NCBI RefSeq assembly: GCF_029168945.1
Contig: NC_083609.1
Coordinates: 22,813,501 to 22,877,500 of the forward strand
DNA from: Cannabis sativa
Lineage: Eukaryota > Streptophyta > Magnoliopsida > Rosales > Cannabaceae
Length of the DNA stretch: 64,000 nucleotides
Direction of reading: 5' to 3'
Within the stretch, counting starts at the first letter, position 1; each line of letters begins with the position of its first letter. The notes beneath the pieces were generated by a model. It made no database searches. It saw only the letters and a list, made by a program, of their open reading frames with translations, and was not told where the DNA came from. Shown here one piece after another: positions 54,398-64,000 of the stretch. Position numbers and translations under genes: made by a program.

Positions 54398-56603
54398 TGT
54401 AACACCTCGATTTCTCGAGATGTCACATAGGATAGTTCGTATAAAATAATTTAATAAGATAAAGACAATAAAATACTTCTTTACTGAAAAAAAAAATATC
54501 TAAGCATGAGATCTCACTGTTTAAAACAAAATACTTTTAGTACCGTAAACCTAAATAAGAACTAGTTAAATCAAAATAACGGTTCCACAATGTTTAGCAT
54601 TTAAAAACATTAAAAGCAAAATACTGCGCCAGCCCCCTAACATGCGGTCCACGCCTCGAGCTCTTCAATCTCACTACTTAGCCTTACCCTTTCCTGCACA
54701 CAGAGTACTCGTGAGCTAACGCCCAGTAAGAAGAGCTATGTAGGACATAACCCTCCTAACTAGTTACTTGACATAAGTTACTCTTTAATATTAATCAACA
54801 GTAATTCACATTCCATAAATATATCCACAGCGCATGTTGTTCTCACATGCACAAATAAAGTCTCATATCGCACATTATACTCACATACGATAATCAACTA
54901 TACGCTCATGTTGATCACAAATGAGGTAACCTGCCCTCCCTTGTGTTATTCTCACACTTGGCATCCAACAGGGCAATTAATTACCATAAGTTGTACTCAC
55001 CCATGATAAAGTTATAACCTGCAAGTGATATGCTCACACAAGCAGCAAGACCCTAATATTATTCTCATGCTAACGATGCTCACAAAATATAAGGAAATCA
55101 CAACACAATCAAATTAAATAGCAAACCAACCCAAGTTGTATGCATAACATACACCCTGTGTACAGATGTCCACTCTTCTTACCTCAGTTGCTAAGACCAC
55201 ACTTGCTACCTCGAGCACCTCAACGAATTTCCTTGTTGAAAACAAGATCCTAAACATTCATTAACACAACAATACACTCAAAATACATTCAAGTATGAAT
55301 CTTTAAACCCATACAGAAACTTACGTAAAAATACGTAACGCATAGGTCCATTTCACTTGCATGACACACCATACATAAACATTTATTATTTTGATTCACA
55401 CAAACATATTGCATGGACTCAAACAAACATTCTTAACGTAAAACATGAATTCATACAACACCTTTTTATGTAAAATTTACTAGAATACTATTTATTCTCA
55501 TTAAAACCTAAATAAATAGTTAATTAATCACCAATAATTATAATAAATACCTACAGCAACTAATAAATAATAAAACCTATTCCTTTTGATATCATAGGCA
55601 GTAAATGGTATTACAAAAATACATTTTACTATTTTAACAACACTTATCCATTTTTCATAATTAACTTAAGCATTAATTAAGTAAATTCATGAAAAATACC
55701 AAAATTGATTAAAAACCAAATCTAACTCTTCTAACACAGTTTATTGTACTTAGTCCTAAATAATTTTCTTTGAATTTTCTAAGCAACCTAGGTATTTTTC
55801 ATAATTAAAATAAGAAATAACATCAATAATTCATGAAAAATACATAATCGCCTGAAAATTCAATCTACCAATTTTATAACAGTTTATATATCATAGCCCA
55901 TCATATAAAATAAATCTAGATTTTTCTGAGCAACCTAAGTATTTTTCATAATTAATTTATGAAATAAACTAATTAATTCACAATAATTCCAAATAAATTC
56001 AAAAAATTATGAAACTTCACCAAGAACCTTAGAATAAAATAAGGAATCAAAATATACAAAAATATCTAAGAAAAACACCTCAGAAATGGTCAGAACGTGG
56101 TCGCGGCGTTCTCGTCGGTTTCGTCGCCGGTAAAGTGTAACTTTGTCTCCGATTGCTCTTGAAGCGTCATTTCGATTGGGGAAGCTCTCCACAGTGCTCA
56201 GGACCTCAAAACGATCAAGAAAAGAGGTCTAAGAAGGCAGATCCAAGTCGTCTCCTTCGATGGCGGTGTACCGTCTTTAATGGAGTCAAAATATTGGTTT
56301 TTCGTTTTGGACGTTAAAGCTTCGTTTTCTTACGTCAAAAACAATCCTTAGGGTCCCATGCACTCATATATAACCTCCCTTGACCGAAGAACAAGCTTAA
56401 ACACGTTCGAATTCGAGTCTGTTTCCAAGCCGCACCTTCGAAGCTTCAAAAAGTGTGAATCTCGAAATGAGGACCTCCGCCCCTTATACCATGTTAAAAA
56501 GCTTCTTTAGGTCGTATATAAGTGATCCCAAACCCCCACGTTCACCCAGGTTGCGCTCCGCTAGAAGAAACGAAATTTTTCGGTATCGTATACGCCGTAT
56601 ACG

Positions 56604-56759
<156 letters not shown>

Positions 56760-56924
56760 TTCGTTCTCTGTTTCTGGTGCACGAAAATAGAACTCAAACC
56801 TAATTTCTATCGTGTTTAAACCCACGCAAAAGATCGATTTGAACCGCAATAGAACGATTCTCATTCGACAAAAATCGGTGCTCTCCGAACCGTATATATT
56901 CGTATATACAGTTTTAAAAGTAAC

Positions 56925-57017
56925 ATTAATAATATTAATAACAATAATAATAATAATAATAACATTAATAATAATAAAGAAATAATAATAATAATTATAA
57001 AAATACTAATAATAACT

Positions 57018-57052
<35 letters not shown>

Positions 57053-57085
57053 TATAATAATATAATAATATAATAATATACCCAT
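56925..57085. repeat. AAT/TAA-rich microsatellite region
   Basis: Imperfect triplets, the counterpart of 11160-11350. Confidence 0.85.
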
Positions 57086-57256
57086 CTAATAATATCGAGA
57101 TATATATATTTATTAGGCATTAAGCACATGCCAATAATATCATATCATCACAAAAAAAATCTCCTACATATTTAAATCCATAAATATGTAAAATAATAAA
57201 AATACTCTCAGCTAAATAAAATTACAAAAATACCCTTTCGGAGTTAGCAGATATTA

Positions 57257-58060
57257 AAAAATACATGATCGGACACATTTTTGGCAAGTTTCCTTTTTCT
57301 GGTATGGTTTGCTGCAGCAGAACCTGTCTCTTATACATGATTTTCTTTTAGGAAAGTTTGTACAACAGTAGAATCGATTTTGCGGCTGTCTCTAGGGTTT
57401 TCATGTTTTATAAATAGAATCTAGAGAGCAGCCATTCGATTCAACTCTTCTAGCTTTCATTTTTTGCATATTCTCATTTGTGAAGAGAGAGTTCTTTTTG
57501 TGAAACCCTATTTGTTCATCTAGGTTTTAGTGTTTATATATCTGTTCTTATACTGGTCTTAGGGTTGGTTAGAACATCTTGATTGAAGAGAAAGGTCTTC
57601 GGGAGAAGACTTGTGCAAGCCTTACTTTGGGACGAAGTAAGCACTCACACCTCAAAGACGAAGGGAGTTCACTGTTTGAAGGTGGTTCTGAAATTAGATT
57701 CATGAAGTGCATTACAAAGGATTGCGGCAATGATTTAGAGGGAGTCTAAACTTGTTTAAGTCAATTGTCTTTGTAATTGTTGATACTTTATTAATTGATT
57801 TCTTTCTCTGGGCGTGGCCCCGTGGACTAGGAGTGTTCGAAAAAAAACGGATACCACGTACAAATCTCTTGTGTCAAGTGATTTAATTTTCTGCAATTAT
57901 GTTTAATATTCTGCTGGTTCTGGTTTGATTCTGCAAAACTGTTTTCTGCAGTAACAGAATTACATTCTGCTGTTGCAGACTATTGCAGTCATATATTTTT
58001 TTTTATATATATTTCTATAATATTTATTGATATTTGCAAAAACTTAGTTTTTTAGAAGAA
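57257..58060 (+). repeat. probable copia LTR fragment
   Basis: TTTTATAAATAGAATC near 57407 is a good TATA box. It is followed by a transcribed-looking stretch with GGGAGAAGACTTG, GGCGTGGCCCCGTGGACT (about 57815) and ACCACGTACAAATCTCTTGTG, features typical of copia R-U5 regions. No LTR ends, primer site or coding part could be fixed. It may be a solo LTR or a fragment. Confidence 0.45.
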
Positions 58061-58563
58061 AAAAAAAATGGTCAAAAACCGCACCACTCACATCGCGAAC
58101 ACCCCTAACAATAAGGGACTAGGTCATTACTAAATACTAGGATCGAACTTCTATAAATTCTTGTGTCGTTAGTTTTCAAATTCTTAGCTTTCATAAATCT
58201 AGTACACAATATTGTTGTAATTTTGACTTTACATCATTAACAATTTTTTTGAATCAACATTTAGGCATTTGGGGACCCATATATGAGTTTTCTTGAGGTT
58301 TTTCATGTTGTGGCTCTCAATTGGTGTCACTATGTCAATTCTAACAATTAGTTTATCAATGAGATGAATTTCGTTAGTTTTGATTCACGTCTATGTAGCC
58401 TTGAGGGCTTTTGTTTGATGTAGCCTTGACGACTTTTATTTGATGTAGCCTTTAAAGGGTTGTTTGTCTTTGTTGCCTTTACTGTTGTTTGGTGGTGTTT
58501 GTTACCTACCATGTTTCTACTTCTAGTCTAGACATTAATAGACGAGTCATTTAATGATTTTTT
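58061..58563. other. intergenic, no gene seen
   Basis: AT-rich. TGATGTAGCC occurs in short direct repeats near 58394-58455 (ATGTAGCCTTGAGGGCTTTTG, ATGTAGCCTTGACGACTTTTA and a third). Nothing else can be assigned. Confidence 0.5.
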
Positions 58564-58764
58564 GTTTTGAATAGGCATGTCAAAAAGATCCATTTAGTTG
58601 GAATGGGTGGGAGTTCCGATCAGACGGATCACCTCTGATCCGAAACATTCGGATACTTATTGGATCTTGGATCAGATTCGCTCCACCCGCCTAATTTTTT
58701 TCTAGATCGGATCTGATCCGACCCAATTTCAATTTATTTAAAAAAAACTTAATTCAAGACTCGG

Positions 58765-59072
58765 ACTCCAGACTCGGATCCCTCGGGACCTGGACCCGGA
58801 CCCGGACCCAGACCCAGATTCGGACCCAGACCTGGACCCGGACCCGGGACTCAGACCCAGACTCAGACCCAGACCCGAACTCGAACCCGGACCTTGACCC
58901 AAACCCGGACCCAAGACCCGGGACCCGGGACCCAGGACCCAGGACAAATGACCCAGACTTGGGACCCGGACCCGGATCCGGACCTCACCTTGACCCCGGA
59001 CCTAGACCCGGGACTCGGGACTCGGGACCCGAGACTTAGGACCTAGACCTGAACTAGGACCGGGACCCAGGA
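58765..59072 (+). repeat. GGACCC-type minisatellite, left part
   Basis: Imperfect 6-bp units GGACCC, AGACCC, GGACTC, interspersed with GGGACCC. The same array resumes after the solo LTR. Confidence 0.93.
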
Positions 59073-61212
59073 TGTAATGACCGCTTTAGTAATTTGGATT
59101 AGTAAAGGCAATTAGCACTAATTTCTGTTATTTTATTATTATTCATGAATTTAATTATTGTGGACCCCAATATTTAAAAATAAATATTAGAGTTATAATT
59201 TCTCGATTCCGGAGATTTTATTAAACTCTAGGGGTATTATTTAGCTTATATGTGAAATATGCAATTTTTATAATTTTTGCTCGGGGACAACGGAAAATGC
59301 GATGGATGGCTAGTTTGATCACATGAGTAAGTTTAGAACCTTATTTCTTAGTGTGAAATATTTTAGAGAAAATAAATTATCGGGTTTAAGCGGAGTTATG
59401 GGATTTGACCATTTTATCCCTAGTCTTGGAAAATACCTAAGTTTGACTTAAAGGGCATTTTAATCTTTTTAAAGGGGAGATTAGGTTGCTGATTTTGAGG
59501 ATGACACCTAGCCATTATTTGGGCAGCAAAGGATTAATTAAATCCTTTTTTCCAATTAGAGGAAAATCAAAAAGAAAATTTGAAGAAAATAGCATTTTCT
59601 CTTGAACTCTCTCTCTCTTTCTTTCCTTCGGCTGAGGCAAACCAGGGCAAGGACCAACCTTTTCATCTTATTTTCTCTGTGATTTAGCTAGAAATTCAAG
59701 GAGGAATCAACAAAAGGTAACCCTAGATCATTGGTTTTGTATTTTTAAAGCTTTTTCTTTAGTTTGTGTATGTGAAATTGAAGTTGGGAGCTGTTAGGGT
59801 TTGATGCTTGTATAGTTCGAATTCTAGGGTTAGTTTGGATTGATTTTAGTTCTTAGTAGCTGGTTTTGAGGTTTGTTGTAAGTTTTATGCAATATTGAGC
59901 TTTGAGTTCAAAGCTTTGAGCTTTAATGGCAACTTGAGTTTTATTGGTTTGTTCTGTGAAATACTAGTTGGAATTTATTATGTATGCCCTTATTAGGTAC
60001 TCTGGAAGGTTTCATTGCATTTGGTGGAGAATTGAGCAACAAATGAAAGACTTTGGGAAACCTGGTGCAAACCGGCTAGCCGGTTTGCAGTGCCACAAAA
60101 ACCGGCTAGCCGGTTTTGGCAGGGTTCCCCGGGCCTTTCATTTTCTCAATTTTCGTCTTTGTGGTGCCTCGGTTGGATTTTTCCCATTTCCAGAGTTAGA
60201 ATAACCCATTGAGAGTATAACAGAACCTAGGGTTTTGGTTTTGGATTTCCCGGGATTAGGGTTTTAATCATGTAACTTACCTGGTTTCAAAATGTGATTA
60301 GGACATCCATCTAACACGAGATTTCCGTTCAGGTCGGCCAGCACACTTGAATTCGGAAATCAGGTGAGAACTGAATATAACGTGTGATATGAATATCTGG
60401 GTGTATGTATATGTATGATATATATGCATGTTGTGTGTATCATTGTATATGTTTGGGTGATATCATAGCGACACAACCATTGTGTCGATTCAGCAGTACA
60501 GGCATCGTACTGGTTAAGAGTGATATTCACCCCAGAAAGTATGAACTGGTACTATCATAGCGACACAACCATTGTGTCGGTTCAGCAGTACAGGCATCGT
60601 ACTGGTTAAGAGTGATATCATGGCCAATTATACTTTTGGATGCTATTGACGCTATCATAGCGGCACGAACATAGTGCCGGCCCTGCAGCACGACCATAGT
60701 GCTGGTAGGAGTGATATCATGGTCAATAGCACAGGCAGTTAGAACGTTCATGCTCATCTGTTAAGCCCTGTAAATAGGTGTATGGGCGCCTAATTGCAGG
60801 TCGAAAATTATAGGATATGTTATATGCATTTCTTACTGAGTCTGTCGACTCACAGTTCTGCTTCCATGTGTAGGTAAAGGAAAGGCGAAAGCTGAACAGG
60901 AGTGAACCTGAGCCCGGATGAGATTGTACATGTCAAATCAGCGCGACCTGGAGTGTTCGGTCTCGGGACATCTGGGGATTGTATTTTCATAGTCGCTGTG
61001 CGACCTGTAATAAATGTATATTTTGGAATATTAACTTTACAAAGTTTAAAAACGGGATCCCGACACTTGTAAATCTTTTATTATATTATAAAGTTTAATA
61101 ATTAGTATAAAAGTTTTAATGTGACACGTTTTTCGAGAAAATTCTTTGATTAGCAAAGATTGCACTGTAATTGAAAAAACATTATAGCGTGCCTTAGCAT
61201 TAGGGCGTTACA
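59073..61212 (+). repeat. chromovirus solo LTR
   Basis: A single LTR of 2140 bp with ends TGTAATGACCGC and GGGCGTTACA, flanked by the exact 5-bp duplication CAGGA (59068-59072 and 61213-61217). It shares CTTACTGAGTCTGTCGACTC and GTGTAGGTAAAGG with the LTRs of chromovirus B, so it is from a related family. It contains an array of paired hairpins at 60469-60704 and a repeated ACCGGCTAGCCGGTTT palindrome near 60070 and 60100. Confidence 0.92.
60469..60704 (+). repeat. three paired-hairpin units in the solo LTR
   Basis: Each unit has two hairpins with 6-bp stems and 7-base loops, whose starts are 25 bases apart: 60469/60494, 60561/60586 and 60661/60686. Stems are CGACAC/GTGTCG and CAGTAC/GTACTG in units 1 and 2, and CGGCAC/GTGCCG and CAGCAC/GTGCTG in unit 3, where both sides of each stem changed together. 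Confidence 0.85.
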
Positions 61213-61217
61213 CAGGA

Positions 61218-61680
61218 CCTGGACCTGGGACCCAAACCTGGTCCGGACCTTGACCCCGGACTCGGACCCAGACTCGGACCCGGGAGCCGAGACCCGTACC
61301 CGAACCCAGACCCGAACCCGGACCCAGACCCAAACCAGGATCGGGACCCGAACTTGGACCGGGACTCGGGACCCAAGACTAGGACCGAACTCGGGACCCG
61401 AGACTAGGACCCATACTCGGGACTCGGGACCCGAGACCCAAACCTTAACCTAGGACCTGGATCTGAGACCCAGACTCGGACCCGGACCGGGACCCAGACC
61501 TGGACTAGGACCCGGAATCCAGGATCCGACCCGAACTTGGGACCCGGACCCTAACTGGGACCCGGGATCGAGACCCGGACCCTAACCCGGGACCCGGGAC
61601 CCAGGATCGGGATCGGGACCCGAACCCGAATTGGGACACGGGATCCGAACTCGACCCGGATCGAGACTCGGACCCGAACT
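61218..61680 (+). repeat. GGACCC-type minisatellite, right part
   Basis: Continuation of the array with more variation (GGACCTGGAC, GGGACCCGAGAC). ORFs across it are artefacts of a 6-bp period. Confidence 0.93.
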
Positions 61681-62245
61681 CGAATCTTTACACAATCTTT
61701 TAATACATATCAATACCAAATATAGTATTGTATTTAATAATACTAATACAAAATTAAAATGAATATAAAATTATAAGTTAATATTAAAATTCTTAAAAAA
61801 AAAAAGAGTCGGGTCAGATCAAATCAAATCCGATCCGAATAAGTCGAGTCAGATCTGATCTGATCCGAGTATTTGATCTAACGGGAGAGGACAGATCCTT
61901 ACATGACCTGGATGAGGTCGGATTATAGTCGGATCAAATTCAACCCGACCCATTTACACTCCTAGTTTTGAACTCTGGAACTTTGTAAAGACTATTTGTG
62001 TCTGCGTTCGTCTTCTTGAAAATTTGTATTTGGACTTTTTTCTTTTCCTTCATATTATAAAAAAAGTACATAATAAATGCTTTTTAAGTAAAAAGTAAAA
62101 AATTACACGTGAACATGTAAATGTGTGAACAAGAGGTTGAATGAGAAGTGTCTGGCACCCCTCTGCCTAATTTAGTCTTCAAATATGCCCTCAACAATAA
62201 TATTAAGTGCCAGAAATTGATTCGAGTAAAGCAGGGAAATAACAT

Positions 62246-62620
62246 AGGTAAATACCATTTTGGACCCTTTGTTTTACAAAAGTTACCAATTGGACCCTGT
62301 ATTTTGTTAAATGACAAAATGGACTCTGTATTTTTTAAAATAGTACAAATAGGATCCTGAATTGATTTTTGTCAAAATAAAGTTTAATTATAATCCAATC
62401 TAAAAGTGCTATGACAAAACTGTTTACATTTTTTGTATCTGTTCGTATTAAGCATTGTCTTCAAGTTGGTTGTATTAAAAAAAAAAGTTGTCAAAAATTA
62501 AGTTCAGAGTCCTATTTTTACTATTTTAGAAAATACAGGGTCTATTTTGTCATTTAACAAAACACAGGGTCCAATCTGTGACTTTTGCAAAACACAGGGT
62601 CCAAAATGGTATTTAATTCC
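62246..62620. mobile_element. long-TIR MITE, copy 2
   Basis: Inverted repeats of about 110 bp (GGTAAATACCATTTTGGACC at the left; TTAAATACCATTTTGGACCC from the right, reversed). It is clearly the same family as 50473-50849 and lies in the 3' flank of the EF-hand gene. The class is likely Mutator-like by its long TIR (inferred). No clear target duplication was found. Confidence 0.8.
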
Positions 62621-63200
62621 ATGAAAATTCAAAAATTACAACTAAGCAACAGATCAAAGCATAATTTTGAAACTGGATGAATATTTATATAAGGGCAAAC
62701 CTAACCCAGAGTTATCAGAAACACATACAGAAAAGGTAATCTATCAGAAACCAAGAAAACTGGAGGCCTCAAGAAACTACATTGTTCCACTCTGAACAAT
62801 TCTGATATATATATTACATGGTACATGTATGACAGCTAGACAAATATGAAGATTAGAAAAGTTAGAAAGTTCTATCAAATGTTGCTTTGCCAAAATGTAA
62901 AAGTCTCTTAATAGAGACCACTCCCTCAGATTGCCACCAAGAAACAATTAGTAAGTGGCAGCTAATTTAATTGTAAATATTTCTCAATTAGTTATGGCAT
63001 GTGGCAACCCCATCATGAAACCCACTCATGATACTGTTGAAATTTGCAGTGCTGCTCAATTCTGTATTGCATGAGTAAAATTGTATCTAGTCAATGTCGT
63101 TTTGGAACCCTGCAATTATGGAACTGTTTTAAGGATGGTAAGACGCAGAGACATAAAAACAACAGCAAGAATTTAGACTCAGATTTTACCTAACATTAAA
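62621..63200 (-). other. 3' flank/UTR of the EF-hand gene
   Basis: No coding frame. It lies directly downstream of the stop codon of the EF-hand gene and so probably contains its 3' UTR. I could not fix a polyadenylation site. Confidence 0.5.
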
Positions 63201-63789
63201 TTAACGGAACTCGTCATGATACTCATAGTCATCTTCATCGTCGTTGAAAATAGCACTGTAGAAAACATAAGGGTTCTCAATCATCTCTGTCAAAGTCAGG
63301 CGCCCATCTTTATCAGTATCTGCCTGCAAAACACACAGAAAAAAGAAAAATTAATCTTCATGCTCACTGTGAAGTTCTTGACAAGTAATAACATGCAAAA
63401 CCAGCATACAAAATTGGATACCTGAGTTAACACGTAATCTGCTTGCTGTTTTGCATAATAACGTTCTGATGGATGTAGCTTCCCAATAACAGGTAGCAAC
63501 TCTATGTCTGACACATATCTAAGAAGAAGAAAAAGCCGAAAGTAAATAATAGTGCCAATGGATTCCCAGGATTAGAATTATTATCAGTTTCAAAAGATAT
63601 CAGAATATGTACCCATCACCATCTTTGTCAAGTTGAGCAAACAATACTTTAGCTGGGGCCTCCATTGAATCATCATCGGAATGATGTGTAACGTTATGAC
63701 TTTCGTCGTCATAGTTTCTCACCATATCAAAGAGCCCGTGGAAAAATTCTTTGAAGTTAACCTTTCCATCTTTATCAGTATCTCTTTCT
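63201..63789 (-). CDS. EF-hand calcium-binding protein (CREC/reticulocalbin-like), last three exons
   Basis: Exons on the minus strand: 63789-63613, 63518-63422 and 63323-63201, with GT...AG introns (63519-63612 and 63324-63421). Three EF-hand loops are complete: DTDKDGKVNFKE, DKDGDGYVSDIE (its Gly codon is split by the first intron) and DTDKDGRLTLTE. A linker rich in Asp/His/Ser follows the first loop. The protein ends YEYHDEFR. A near-terminal HDEF recalls the HDEF/HDEL-type ER-retention ends of reticulocalbin/Cab45 proteins, suggesting a secretory-pathway calcium-binding protein. The 5' exons are beyond the right edge. Splice sites are read from consensus and continuous reading. Confidence 0.88.
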
Positions 63790-64000
63790 CTGAGCAAGCA
63801 AAGACAGATTTAACACAGTTAGTCAGGGAAAAGCGACAAATAAAGCACAATCGCAAACTAATTATCACCAAAAAGAATCACAACTCTAAAGTAATTGTGA
63901 AAATAACAGTAAGAACACAAAACTTGAGGGAAAAATCACTACCATATCCAAGTAAGACAGAATTCCTAAAATCCCAATAACTAACCAATCATTTTGTGCA
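63790..64000 (-). other. intron of the EF-hand gene
   Basis: AT/T-rich sequence ending in TTGCTTGCTCAG before the exon at 63789. No exon was recognised up to the window edge. Confidence 0.65.

Larger units (their letters stand above)
58572..61964. mobile_element. hAT-type element filled with GGACCC minisatellite
   Basis: The ends are TAGGCATGTCAAA and, reversed, TAGGAGTGTAAAT. They are flanked by the exact 8-bp duplication GTTTTGAA (58564-58571 and 61965-61972). Sub-terminal regions are rich in GGATC/GATCCGA motifs in both orientations. The interior is a long imperfect array of GGACCC/GGACTC units (58765-59072 and 61213-61680), interrupted by a solo LTR. No transposase is visible. The duplication length and ends fit hAT. 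Confidence 0.88.

Noticed and set aside
58738..58947. ORF of Gly/Ser/Pro repeats (and a similar one at 61250-61453)
   Set aside because: Produced by the 6-bp minisatellite; no start context, domain or conservation.
62084..62360. Small ORFs on both strands
   Set aside because: They lie in and beside the long-TIR MITE, and similar short ORFs follow from its inverted repeats.

Overview
The window is nuclear DNA from a plant, most likely a eudicot. It is AT-rich and intron-containing, and it is dominated by LTR retrotransposons nested inside one another (Ty1/copia, chromovirus-type Ty3/gypsy, Tat-type Ty3/gypsy). hAT-like and Mutator-like elements and MITEs are also present. Only one sequence looks like an ordinary active host gene: the 3' end of a multi-EF-hand calcium-binding protein gene at the far right on the minus strand. 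A decayed DUF1985-type gene lies near the left end. I cannot name the species from sequence alone.

Layout. 1-4001: 3' half of a copia element (pol plus 3' LTR) cut by the window edge. 4049-6704 (minus): DUF1985-like pseudogene with a Glu-rich C-terminal part. 6668-8187: its upstream flank, block X, which carries an LTR fragment, a CCGCAC inverted-repeat element and a piece of chromovirus leader with primer-binding site. 8188-27841 (minus): chromovirus A, a dead gypsy element with a 3.3-kb LTR. It has been split by chromovirus B (12414-21832, plus, 5-bp target duplication ATCTC) and by solo LTR C (23015-24843). Its right LTR is cut to 249 bp and runs straight into X', a second copy of block X.

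X' is itself split by two further insertions. One is a 12.4-kb Tat-type gypsy element (28230-40666, target duplication GAAAC) with an intron-containing antisense gene. The other is a 12.6-kb copia-derived element in reverse orientation (41334-53932, target duplication TACGG) whose pol is destroyed although its two LTRs are almost identical. That element carries a 2.7-kb Mutator-like element (48668-51380, 9-bp target duplication), which holds a long-TIR MITE. X' then ends in another LTR of family A (54398-57256). The intact left copy of X supplies the empty site for both insertions.

Right part. 57257-58563: an LTR-like fragment and unassigned sequence. 58572-61964: a hAT-type element with an 8-bp target duplication (GTTTTGAA), filled with GGACCC-type minisatellite and interrupted by a chromovirus solo LTR (59073-61212, target duplication CAGGA). 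62246-62620: a second copy of the long-TIR MITE. 63201 to the end: the EF-hand gene.

The points most worth a second look are: (1) the antisense spliced gene with its own TATA box in the Tat element; (2) arrays of short hairpins with compensatory base changes in the chromovirus LTRs; (3) a duplication plus solo-LTR history that can be read from X/X'; (4) a copia-derived element that moved recently despite a dead pol; (5) a hAT-type element that carries a large hexanucleotide-like minisatellite. No bacterial features, CRISPR arrays, rRNA or tRNA genes were seen.
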